This document shows positions 1 through 5,316 of a stretch of 6,556 nt of DNA, piece by piece. The stretch is taken from positions 1 through 6,556 of the forward strand of contig CAMKAR010000123.1 in NCBI GenBank assembly GCA_946410535.1, in the 5' to 3' direction. The notes under the pieces are model-generated. The model saw nothing but the letters and a program-made list of their open reading frames with translations. It made no database searches and was not told where the DNA came from. Position 1 is the first letter of the stretch; every line of letters begins with the position of its first letter. The position numbers and the translations under genes were made by a program. Source of the DNA: an uncultured Bacteroidales bacterium (lineage in GTDB: Bacteria; Bacteroidota; Bacteroidia; Bacteroidales; F082).

Positions 1-333
1 CGCTATTGGTTTTCGTGCCGTGCAAGGGAACGAACGCCCTAAACGCGACCTTATCTCCTGAGTTTCGCCCTGCCGTCGGAGCGCCGACAAGGCTATCCCG
101 AAATTGCTTAGCACCTCGTGCTCAGGCCGGAATCAGGAATCTCCACCTGCGAGATGTCTCGTCCGCTCACCTTGTGTGCGGATTAAGCCAGTGATCTACT
201 GTACTTCAATCAGGCAGCGAGAGCGTAGTTGTTTTCGCCAATTACTTTTTTGCAGTCAAGATTAACGAGCGTCACTGCGAGGCTCGGCATGCTTACATGA
301 CAATTCATCTTGCTGTCAAAACCATACATCCCC
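1..333 (-). ncRNA. ssrA: tmRNA (transfer-messenger RNA), 3' end cut by window edge
   Basis: tmRNA rescues ribosomes stalled on broken mRNAs: it is alanylated, enters the empty A site with SmpB, and its internal reading frame adds a degradation tag. Read on the minus strand, the RNA begins GGGGATGTATGG followed by TTTTGACAGC, the conserved 5' acceptor and D-like region. A short stem (CGAGC/GCTCG, about 290-268) precedes the tag frame, whose product ends NYALAA-stop. After the tag come the conserved AGTACAGTAGATCAC segment and GC-rich hairpins that fit the downstream pseudoknots. The 5' end is placed at G333 because the GGGG would pair with the CCCC of the missing 3' acceptor arm. By comparison with usual tmRNA lengths, roughly 60 bases, including the T arm, lie before position 1. 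No protein gene is present here; open frames through it are accidental. Confidence 0.93.
210..239 (-). other. tmRNA tag-peptide reading frame (A)GENNYALAA
   Basis: Reading the minus strand from 239 down, codons GGC GAA AAC AAC TAC GCT CTC GCT GCC TGA give GENNYALAA and a stop. The alanine carried by the tmRNA itself would come first. The C-terminal ALAA is the recognition end for ClpXP-type proteases. The tag is the same as the one I recall for Porphyromonas gingivalis and close to the Bacteroides tag, which supports assignment to Bacteroidales. GGC as the resume codon is inferred from this alignment. Confidence 0.9.
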
Positions 334-369
334 TTTCGTTGACTGGTTGCCGTGCTTTCAAACGGGCTG

Positions 370-400
370 CAAAATTACACCTATTTTCAATATCCCTCAA
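370..400 (-). promoter_or_regulatory. ssrA promoter, Bacteroidota type
   Basis: On the minus strand, TAATTTTG at 377-370 matches the -7 consensus TAnnTTTG exactly. A TTG at 400-398 lies 20 bases upstream, the usual spacing for the -33 element. Transcription should start near 365, leaving a leader of about 30 bases to be removed to form the mature 5' end at 333. The bases after the -7 box are CAGCCC, similar to those at the two tRNA promoters in this window. Confidence 0.75.
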
Positions 401-455
401 GGGCATCTTGAAAAAAAACTTCTGACGCAAACGTTGCACTCCAACAAACTCCCAA

Positions 456-1616
456 CTAATTAAGCGGGTTCCCAAACCTCACCACGTCGTCCTTCGTAAT
501 CGTGTCGCCGCAGAGGATGACCAAGCGCTCCACGATGTTGTGCAATTCGCGGATGTTGCCCGTCCATTGGTAGTGCTGCAACGCCTCGATGGCCTCAGGC
601 TCAAACTCGGGCGCGGCCTTGCCCATTTCTTGTGCGATGCGTTCTACGAAGCTCTGCACCAACAGCGGGATGTCGTCCTTGCGCTCGCGCAAGGGTGGCA
701 CTTGGATGACGATGACGCTCAGGCGGTGGTAGAGGTCCTCACGGAAGTTGCCCTTCTCGATTTCCTCCTTCAGGTTTTTGTTGGTGGCGGCCAAAATCCT
801 TACGTCGACGGGGATTTCCTTCTCGCCGCCCACGCGCACAATCTTGTTTTCCTGCAAGGCACGCAGCACCTTGGCCTGGGCCGAGAGGCTCATGTCGCCG
901 ATTTCGTCCAAGAAGAGCGTGCCGCTGTCGGCTAATTCGAAGTCGCCCTTGCGCTGCTTGATGGCCGAGGTGAAAGCACCTTTCTCGTGACCGAAAAGCT
1001 GGCTTTCAATGAGTTCCGAAGGGATTGCAGCGCAGTTCACCTCAATGAAAGGCCCTTTGCAGCGAGGACTAAGCTCGTGCAGCTGTCGGGCGACGAGTTC
1101 CTTGCCTGTGCCGTTCTCGCCTGTGATGAGCACACGCGCATTGGTGGGGGCCACCTTCTCGATCATGTCCTTCACTTCCATCATGGGTGCCGACTCGCCG
1201 ATCATCTGGCTTTGGAGTTTTACGGCTTTTTTCAAGACCTTGTTTTCTGTGGCCAAGTTCTTCTTGTCCAAGGCGTTGCGCAGGGTGATGAGCAGACGGT
1301 TGAGGTCTGGCGGCTTGGGAATGAAGTCGAAGGCGCCTTTCTTGATGGCTTCCACGGCGGTCTCGATGGTGCCGTGACCCGAGAGCATGATGACGGGCAC
1401 GTCCGATTCCTTTCGGATGGCCTCAAGGGTCTCGATGCCGTCCATCTCGGGCATCTTGATGTCGCAGAAAACGGCATCAAAGTCGTGGTCTTTAATGAGT
1501 TGCAGGGCATCCATGCCTGTCGAGGCATCGTTCACCTGATAGTTTTCGTTTTCCAATATGTCGCGCAGCACCCTACGGATGGGGGCTTCGTCGTCAATGA
1601 TGAGGATCTTGGTCAT
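456..1616 (-). CDS. Sigma-54-type response regulator (receiver + AAA+), no DNA-binding domain
   Basis: A 386-residue NtrC-family response regulator. The receiver domain (about 1-118) has the acidic pair D8/D9, phosphoacceptor D52 in CDIKMPEMDG, switch residue S79 and conserved K101. The AAA+ domain (about 138-365) has Walker A GENGTGKE (166-173), Walker B TLFLDEIG (233-240), arginine-finger region FREDLYHRL (291-299) and WTGNIREL (351-358). Such proteins use ATP hydrolysis to open promoters bound by sigma-54 RNA polymerase. Two features are odd. The L1 loop that contacts sigma-54 reads GAFTSA (213-218), not GAFTGA. The protein ends about 28 residues after GNIREL, so the usual Fis-type helix-turn-helix is absent; it must act from solution or through a partner. 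I recall similar HTH-less forms in other Bacteroidota. No histidine kinase is present in the window. ATG at 1616 fits the receiver N-terminus and lies just after a promoter match. Confidence 0.9.
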   Translation of the reverse strand: MTKILIIDDEAPIRRVLRDILENENYQVNDASTGMDALQLIKDHDFDAVFCDIKMPEMDGIETLEAIRKESDVPVIMLSGHGTIETAVEAIKKGAFDFIPKPPDLNRLLITLRNALDKKNLATENKVLKKAVKLQSQMIGESAPMMEVKDMIEKVAPTNARVLITGENGTGKELVARQLHELSPRCKGPFIEVNCAAIPSELIESQLFGHEKGAFTSAIKQRKGDFELADSGTLFLDEIGDMSLSAQAKVLRALQENKIVRVGGEKEIPVDVRILAATNKNLKEEIEKGNFREDLYHRLSVIVIQVPPLRERKDDIPLLVQSFVERIAQEMGKAAPEFEPEAIEALQHYQWTGNIRELHNIVERLVILCGDTITKDDVVRFGNPLN

Positions 1617-1632
1617 CTTGTTGAATTTTGCG

Positions 1633-1640
1633 CAAAGATA
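1633..1640 (-). promoter_or_regulatory. -7 promoter element for the response-regulator gene
   Basis: TATCTTTG on the minus strand matches TAnnTTTG and lies 16 bases upstream of the ATG at 1616, so the leader would be only about 10 bases. No good -33 TTTG is seen at the usual distance, so the call rests on the -7 match and its position. It is back to back with the promoter of the divergent gene. Confidence 0.55.
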
Positions 1641-1662
1641 GTGGTTTTTGGCACAAATTTTC

Positions 1663-1670
1663 TAATTTTG
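1663..1670 (+). promoter_or_regulatory. -7 promoter element for the FGE-like gene
   Basis: TAATTTTG is an exact match to TAnnTTTG, 18 bases upstream of the ATG at 1689. The nearest TTTG (1647-1650) is only 12 bases upstream, so the -33 element is weak or absent. The two divergent -7 boxes are 22 bases apart inside a 72-base intergenic region, so the two polymerases probably compete. Confidence 0.55.
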
Positions 1671-1688
1671 CCTCCAAATTCGATAGAA

Positions 1689-2543
1689 ATGAGAAGATTT
1701 ACATTGATTTTCAGTTTTTTGCTGCTTTCAGCGTTGGCCTTTGCCCAAGACACCCTTCCGGCACCTACTTCCTATCGCGTCAACAAGGTGTCGTTCAACA
1801 TGGTACGGGTCGAGAAGGGCGACTTCTGGATGGGCGCGCAGCATATGGACACGGCCGAGTTCAACTACGACCGCAACTCGCTCATCGACGAAGTGCCGGT
1901 GCATCATGTGACGATTCGCGACGATTTCTACATCGGCCAGACTGAAGTGACGCAGAAACTATGGAAAGAGGTAATGGGCTACAATCCAAGCCGTTACAAA
2001 TGCCCAAAACGTCCTGTGACCAATGTCAACTATTTTGAGGTTCAGGAGTTTTTGCGGCGCATCGATAGCATCACGGGGATGCAGTTCCGCCTGCCTACCG
2101 AGGAGGAATGGGAGTATGCCGCCCGTGGTGGCAAAAATTCACGAGGCTACATCTACAGCGGCGGCAAGGATGTCGACCGCGTGGCATGGCACAATGGCAA
2201 CGCCCGCAAGACCAAGAAGGTGAAGAAACGCACAGCCAACGAGTTGGGCATCTACGACATGAGCGGCAACGTGTGGGAATGGTGCTCGACGAAATATCGT
2301 TTCTATGACGCTGAGCGCAATGCCAAATTAGGCAAGGACGGCGAGATGTACATCATTCGCGGCGGTGCCTGGCAACTGCCCAAAACGATGGCGCGTGTGT
2401 CGTGGCGCGGCAAGCGCCTGCCCGACCTGAAGAATTCGTTCGGCGGCTTTCGCTTGGCGCTCGATGCGCGTTATGTGAAGGAAAAGGAAGAAGAGGCTGA
2501 GCCAGAAGTGATTATGACTGAAGGGGAGGCATCGGAGGAATAA
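1689..2543 (+). CDS. Exported formylglycine-generating-enzyme-fold (SUMF1-like) protein, likely non-catalytic
   Basis: 284 residues. Residues 1-19 form a signal peptide with a basic start (MRR), a hydrophobic core and an AFA|Q cleavage site, so the protein should be exported to the periplasm; no lipobox is seen. The rest is an FGE-sulfatase (SUMF1) fold: FNMVRVEKGDFWMGA (36-50), DDFYIGQTEVTQKLW (78-92), RLPTEEEWEYAARGG (134-148), GIYDMSGNVWEWC (187-199), YIIRGGAW (221-228) and FGGFRLALD (251-259). True FGEs oxidise a sulfatase cysteine using a cysteine pair after the RGG motif. Here the 228-259 stretch has no cysteine; the only ones after the signal peptide are C105 and C199. A structural or ligand-binding role, as in GldJ/GldK-type proteins, is therefore more likely than catalysis. 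The tail (264-284) is very acidic. The start is chosen at ATG 1689 because the signal peptide begins there; the open frame further upstream is not coding. Confidence 0.87.
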   Translation: MRRFTLIFSFLLLSALAFAQDTLPAPTSYRVNKVSFNMVRVEKGDFWMGAQHMDTAEFNYDRNSLIDEVPVHHVTIRDDFYIGQTEVTQKLWKEVMGYNPSRYKCPKRPVTNVNYFEVQEFLRRIDSITGMQFRLPTEEEWEYAARGGKNSRGYIYSGGKDVDRVAWHNGNARKTKKVKKRTANELGIYDMSGNVWEWCSTKYRFYDAERNAKLGKDGEMYIIRGGAWQLPKTMARVSWRGKRLPDLKNSFGGFRLALDARYVKEKEEEAEPEVIMTEGEASEE

Positions 2544-2547
2544 TGGT

Positions 2548-2642
2548 GGTTTTTCTGGATTGCTTCGGTCGTGCCTCCCTCGCAATGACGTTTACTGCTA
2601 CGAGGACGTCATTGCGAGCAAAGCGAAGCAATCCAGAAAACC
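2548..2642. repeat. Long imperfect palindrome between convergent genes (REP-like; possible bidirectional terminator)
   Basis: The outer stem pairs 2551-2567 with 2624-2640, 17 perfect base pairs starting TTTTCTGGATTG. The inner stem pairs 2579-2591 with 2606-2618, 13 perfect base pairs around the core CTCGCAATGACGT, with a 14-base loop. An asymmetric bulge separates them (11 bases on the left, 5 on the right). The element lies 4 bases after the FGE-like stop and 16 bases after the stop of the convergent protease gene, so it would fold at the 3' end of both mRNAs. The core resembles the CGTCATTGCGAG...AAGCAATCC intergenic repeats that I recall from many bacterial genomes. There is no clean T run after either arm, so termination is inferred from position. 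Confidence 0.8.
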
Positions 2643-2658
2643 TATTGTGCAAAATGGC

Positions 2659-3111
2659 TTAACGAACTGTCGAATTGCTTCTCGGCGTAAGCCTTAGTTT
2701 CTTGGCTTTGTAGTTGACGACGGCCTTGTAGCGCTTCAGCAAGTCGCCACCGAGGATGCCGTCGATGCGAGGTAGGCCGAGTTTGTCGTACATCTCATGG
2801 ATGTTCTCCAAGTCCAAGGCTACGGCTTCGTAGTCATGGATTTCCATTTCCCCTATCGAAAAAACGTCAATGTTGAAAGTGGCGCTTTCCAAGTCGGAGC
2901 TGCCCACGCCAGCCGTCATGCCTTCTTTTTTCTCGAAGGTGACGTCGTTGATAAAGGTGGCGATGGTCTTTGGGTCGAAGACGGAGCGCGATGCGCCCGT
3001 GTCAATCAGGAAGTTGGCTTCCTTGCCATGGATCATGCCTTTCACCATGACATGGAAGCCTTCTCCTTCGATGTCAAGCAGTTGCAGTGGAACTTCGATA
3101 TAACGTCGCAT
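2659..3111 (-). CDS. Small retropepsin-like aspartic protease
   Basis: 150 residues with no signal peptide or membrane segment, so probably cytoplasmic. The catalytic motif is LIDTGASRSVFD (35-46) with active-site D37. The second hallmark, GILGGDLL (118-125), corresponds to the hydrophobic-Gly flap/core motif of retropepsins. The family (gag-asp-protease/Asp_protease_2-like) normally works as a homodimer in which each chain gives one aspartate, and the single DTG here fits that. The substrate is unknown. The start codon overlaps the stop of the upstream LOG gene by one base (TAATG), so the two are translationally coupled and share an operon. The motifs make the fold secure; protease activity is inferred, since some bacterial relatives are uncharacterised. 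Confidence 0.85.
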   Translation of the reverse strand: MRRYIEVPLQLLDIEGEGFHVMVKGMIHGKEANFLIDTGASRSVFDPKTIATFINDVTFEKKEGMTAGVGSSDLESATFNIDVFSIGEMEIHDYEAVALDLENIHEMYDKLGLPRIDGILGGDLLKRYKAVVNYKAKKLRLTPRSNSTVR

Positions 3112-3827
3112 TAGAAGTTCGGCTTAATAGCGTATTTCTTGTAGAAGTCCTTGATGACTTTCACGGCTTCGTCGGTGGTGTCGACGATGTGGAAAATGTC
3201 GAAGTCTTCTTCCTTGATCATGCGGTCTCTTAACAAGGTGTTGCGGAACCAGTCAATCAGTCCTTTCCAATATTCCGAGCCGACGAGGACGACGGGAAAG
3301 TCGACCATCTTGTTGGTTTGGATGAGGGTGATGGCCTCCGACAGCTCGTCCAAGGTACCGAAGCCGCCAGGCATGGCGATGTAGCCCTGAGCGTAGCGCA
3401 TGAAGATGGTCTTGCGGACGAAGAAATGCTCGAATTCGATGTTCTTGTCGTGGTCGATGTAGGGGTTGAAGTGCTGCTCGAAAGGCAGGTTGATGTTCAG
3501 TCCCACGCTGGTGGCACCGCCTTGTTGGGCGCCTTTGTTGCCAGCCTCCATGATGCCAGGACCGCCACCGGTGATGGTTCCGAAGCCGTAGTCGGCTAAT
3601 TTTTCGGCAATCTCAACGGCCATTTCGTAGTATTTGTCGCCAGGTTGGGTGCGTGCCGACCCAAAGATGGCCACGCAAGGACCGATTCTCGACATCTTTT
3701 CCATGCCTTCCACAAACTCGGCCATGATCTTGAACACCGACCATGAATTGTGGGTCTTGATGTCGTTCCATGATTTGGGGTGGAAGCTGTCGCGGATGAT
3801 TTGTTCTTCTTTTTCTGTTATTGGCAT
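3111..3827 (-). CDS. LOG-family protein (TIGR00730), probable nucleoside 5'-monophosphate phosphoribohydrolase
   Basis: 238 residues. The core Rossmann-like domain (about 50-230) carries GSART (56-60), GGGPGIMEA (87-95), the FVRK basic pair (R138, K139) and PGGFGTLDE (153-161). This is the PGGxGTxxE signature of LOG proteins, often mis-annotated as lysine decarboxylases. Characterised members cleave nucleoside 5'-monophosphates, including cytokinin ribosides, to the free base and ribose 5-phosphate; others act as general nucleotide hydrolases, so the natural substrate here is uncertain. An N-terminal extension of about 48 mostly charged residues precedes the core. It is the first gene of a two-gene operon and overlaps the aspartic protease gene by one base. 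ATG at 3827 is used: no Shine-Dalgarno is visible, but this is normal for the phylum, and a -7 match lies about 20 bases upstream. Confidence 0.9.
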   Translation of the reverse strand: MPITEKEEQIIRDSFHPKSWNDIKTHNSWSVFKIMAEFVEGMEKMSRIGPCVAIFGSARTQPGDKYYEMAVEIAEKLADYGFGTITGGGPGIMEAGNKGAQQGGATSVGLNINLPFEQHFNPYIDHDKNIEFEHFFVRKTIFMRYAQGYIAMPGGFGTLDELSEAITLIQTNKMVDFPVVLVGSEYWKGLIDWFRNTLLRDRMIKEEDFDIFHIVDTTDEAVKVIKDFYKKYAIKPNF

Positions 3828-3832
3828 AAAAA

Positions 3833-3860
3833 TTCAATATTTAAGATTCAAAATTAAAAA
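3833..3860. repeat. Short heptanucleotide repeat (4 units) upstream of the LOG gene
   Basis: Four consecutive heptamers, TTCAATA, TTTAAGA, TTCAAAA and TTAAAAA, match the TTCAAGA/TTTAAAA units of the long tract at 5317-5484. The block starts 5 bases upstream of the LOG start codon and lies between it and tRNA-Gly. Confidence 0.6.
3849..3856 (-). promoter_or_regulatory. Putative -7 promoter element for the LOG/protease operon
   Basis: TAATTTTG on the minus strand (3856-3849) matches TAnnTTTG and would give a leader of about 15 bases before the ATG at 3827. It is formed by the junction of two units of the short heptad repeat. No -33 element is seen at 19-21 bases; a TTTG at the edge of the tRNA gene is about 24 bases away. 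Confidence 0.45.
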
Positions 3861-3866
3861 TTTTCG

Positions 3867-3874
3867 TATTTTTG
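3867..3874 (+). promoter_or_regulatory. -7 promoter element of tRNA-Gly
   Basis: TATTTTTG matches TAnnTTTG and is followed by CAGCGT. The mature tRNA begins 12 bases after the box, implying a very short 5' leader. No clear -33 element is seen at the usual distance. Confidence 0.6.
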
Positions 3875-3886
3875 CAGCGTCAAAAC

Positions 3887-3959
3887 GCGAATGTAGCTCA
3901 GTTGGTAGAGCATCAGCTTCCCAAGCTGAGGGTCGCGGGTTCGAACCCCGTTATTCGCT
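3887..3959 (+). tRNA. tRNA-Gly (anticodon CCC)
   Basis: The full cloverleaf can be drawn: acceptor 3887-3893 with 3952-3958 (GCGAATG/TATTCGC, one G-T pair), D arm GCTC/GAGC, anticodon stem TCAGC/GCTGA around the loop TTCCCAA with CCC at 3920-3922, variable loop GGGTC, and T arm GCGGG/CCCGT around TTCGAAC. The unpaired base at 3959 is T, the discriminator expected for bacterial tRNA-Gly. CCA is not encoded: CGC follows. The tRNA reads GGG codons. Confidence 0.95.
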
Positions 3960-3962
3960 CGC

Positions 3963-3996
3963 AATGTAGAGACGTGCCATGGCGCGTCTCTACATT
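3963..3996. terminator. Perfect palindrome between tRNA-Gly and the convergent SPFH gene
   Basis: AATGTAGAGACG (3963-3974) pairs perfectly with CGTCTCTACATT (3985-3996), and the spacer TGCCATGGCG adds further pairs, so nearly the whole element is self-complementary. TGTTTTA follows on the plus strand. It begins 3 bases after the tRNA and ends 12 bases before the SPFH stop, so it can serve as terminator or 3' stabiliser for both transcripts. GTAGAGACG...CGTCTCTAC palindromes are, from memory, dispersed in several bacterial phyla, so it may also be a mobile repeat. Confidence 0.75.
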
Positions 3997-4008
3997 TGTT
4001 TTATGGCG

Positions 4009-5280
4009 TTATTCCATCGGAGTACCGCACTCAGGGCAGAACTTGCCCGTCGCCTCGGTGCCGCATTTCGGGCAGCGTTTCGGACCTACAGCGACCAAGG
4101 GCGTGCCGCATTCGGGGCAGAATTTCCCTGAACTCTCGGTGCCGCACTTCGGGCATTTCATCGTTTGCTTCGGTGCAGGTGCTGGTGTGCCGCATTCGGG
4201 GCAGAACTTGCCAGTGATGGGTGTGCCGCACTTGGGGCAGGGGACGCCTTGCTGGGCAGCACCACCGACACCGCCTTGGTTGTAGGGGTCGTAGTTGACC
4301 TGTCCGCCTTGGCCATTCCAAGCGTTTTGCATCACGCTGCCCGTCATGCCACCGCTGCCCATGTTGGCCATGCCGAGACCCATGAAGGCACCTGCCGCAC
4401 CAGCTTCGTTGCCAGCTGCGGTCTGCATGACGTCGATGATCTTGCCTTGTTGCATCATGGAGTTCGAACTGTACTCGTAGCGGTCAATCTTCTGCTGGCT
4501 GGCTTCGTCGAGCGAGACCGACTCGATCGTGAAGCTGATGAGTTTGACGCCACGGCGACGTATAGGCTCGTCGAACACGCGCTCGTCCATCACCTGTTTG
4601 ATCTCGTCGGTATAGCTGGGCAGTTCGAGCACAGGCACGCGGTGCTTGCTGTTGCCCATCTCGTTGAGCACATTTTGGAACGAGGCAATCACTTCGCTGC
4701 GCATCTGCTCGGTGATGTCCTGTTTCTTCACCACGTTGGCAGTTCCGGCATGGTTGCGCATGAAAACGGCCACGTCGTCGAGCTGGAAGGTGTATTTGCC
4801 GTAGCAGCGCACATTGACACCCATGGGTTGCAGCGAGCCCGTCATCTGGTTCGGGATGGCATGCGACCAGTCTTGGAAGGGGACAGGAGTGGCGGTACCA
4901 AACTTGTTGTCAAGGATTTCCTTGATGTTGAAGAAGAACACGGCTTGCTCCTTGGCGGGAGTGCCACCATAGGTGAAACGCTGCCACATTTCCTTGAAGA
5001 CAGGACCGAACTCGCCTGCGAAGAACGACGGCGACGAGCTTTGGTCGAAGGTGTAGACGCCTTCCTCGGCGGTGGCATCGAGAACCGAACCACTGTCGTA
5101 GATAACGGCCACCTGGCCGGGGGCCACGAGGATGCGGCTGCCTTTCGAGATCTGACCCGAGCTGGTGGTTTGCTTCACCATGAGGGTGTCCATGTCCATG
5201 TTGTCACATTTGATGAGATCCAACCATTGGTCACGCAAGGTGCCACCGATTGATCCTACTATTGCTTTGATAAGTCCCAT
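4009..5280 (-). CDS. SPFH-domain protein with three C-terminal zinc ribbons (YdjI-like 'virion core protein' family)
   Basis: 423 residues, no signal peptide or clear membrane helix. Residues about 25-285 form the SPFH/band-7-like domain of the YdjI type, with landmarks LVAPGQVAVIYDSG (51-64), FFFNIKEILDNKFGT (115-129), the GKYTF strand (161-165) and RRGVKLISFTIESVSLDE (242-259). A flexible Gly/Met/Asn/Gln-rich linker follows (about 286-345). The C-terminus holds three tandem zinc ribbons with cysteines 348/351/360/363, 376/379/388/391 and 403/406/415/418, each ending in GKFCPECGTP. SPFH proteins form large membrane-associated oligomers. B. subtilis YdjI belongs to an envelope-stress complex that recruits PspA. 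The upstream same-strand gene encodes a membrane protein with a matching zinc ribbon, suggesting a partnership at the inner membrane. No exact TAnnTTTG lies between them, so transcription may come from the upstream gene. ATG 5280 matches the family N-terminus. Confidence 0.88.
   Translation of the reverse strand: MGLIKAIVGSIGGTLRDQWLDLIKCDNMDMDTLMVKQTTSSGQISKGSRILVAPGQVAVIYDSGSVLDATAEEGVYTFDQSSSPSFFAGEFGPVFKEMWQRFTYGGTPAKEQAVFFFNIKEILDNKFGTATPVPFQDWSHAIPNQMTGSLQPMGVNVRCYGKYTFQLDDVAVFMRNHAGTANVVKKQDITEQMRSEVIASFQNVLNEMGNSKHRVPVLELPSYTDEIKQVMDERVFDEPIRRRGVKLISFTIESVSLDEASQQKIDRYEYSSNSMMQQGKIIDVMQTAAGNEAGAAGAFMGLGMANMGSGGMTGSVMQNAWNGQGGQVNYDPYNQGGVGGAAQQGVPCPKCGTPITGKFCPECGTPAPAPKQTMKCPKCGTESSGKFCPECGTPLVAVGPKRCPKCGTEATGKFCPECGTPME
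4021..4245 (-). repeat. Tandem zinc-ribbon-coding repeat (3 units) within the SPFH gene
   Basis: The last part of the gene consists of three units of 27-28 codons, each with CPKCGT, a short spacer, GKFCPECGT and a variable 8-12 residue linker. DNA similarity between units is high around the GKFCPECGT codons, which fits duplication of one ribbon. The even codon-multiple unit length would let recombination change the number of ribbons without breaking the frame. Confidence 0.8.
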
Positions 5281-5316
5281 TTGGTAGTAAATTAATTGTT
5301 TATGATTGATTTAATA

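Noticed and set aside
6..194. Plus-strand open frame of 62 codons at the left edge
   Set aside because: It lies entirely over the tmRNA on the opposite strand and shows no protein-like composition or start context.
268..290. CGTCACTGCGAG resembling the core of the 2548-2642 palindrome
   Set aside because: It falls in the stem region of tmRNA upstream of the tag and is explained by the CGAGC/GCTCG pairing there; a one-mismatch 12-mer is weak evidence of a repeat insertion.
411..437. Small hairpin (GCAA/TTGC) and T run on the minus strand after the response-regulator stop
   Set aside because: The stem has only 4 pairs and lies 8 bases from the T run, too weak to call a terminator, although the T run may still help termination before ssrA.
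1648..1672. Possible sigma-54 (-24/-12) promoter TTGGCAC...TTTGCC between the divergent genes
   Set aside because: GG and GC are separated by 18 bases where sigma-54 promoters need 10; the site is better explained by the TAnnTTTG box.
987..1688. Long plus-strand open frame upstream of and in frame with the FGE-like gene
   Set aside because: It is antisense to the receiver and AAA+ coding sequence. The signal peptide at 1689 and the promoter just before it fix the real start.
4165..5253. 362-codon plus-strand open frame opposite the SPFH gene
   Set aside because: It is His/Asp/Val-rich shadow translation of a GC-biased gene whose minus-strand product has clear domains and zinc ribbons.
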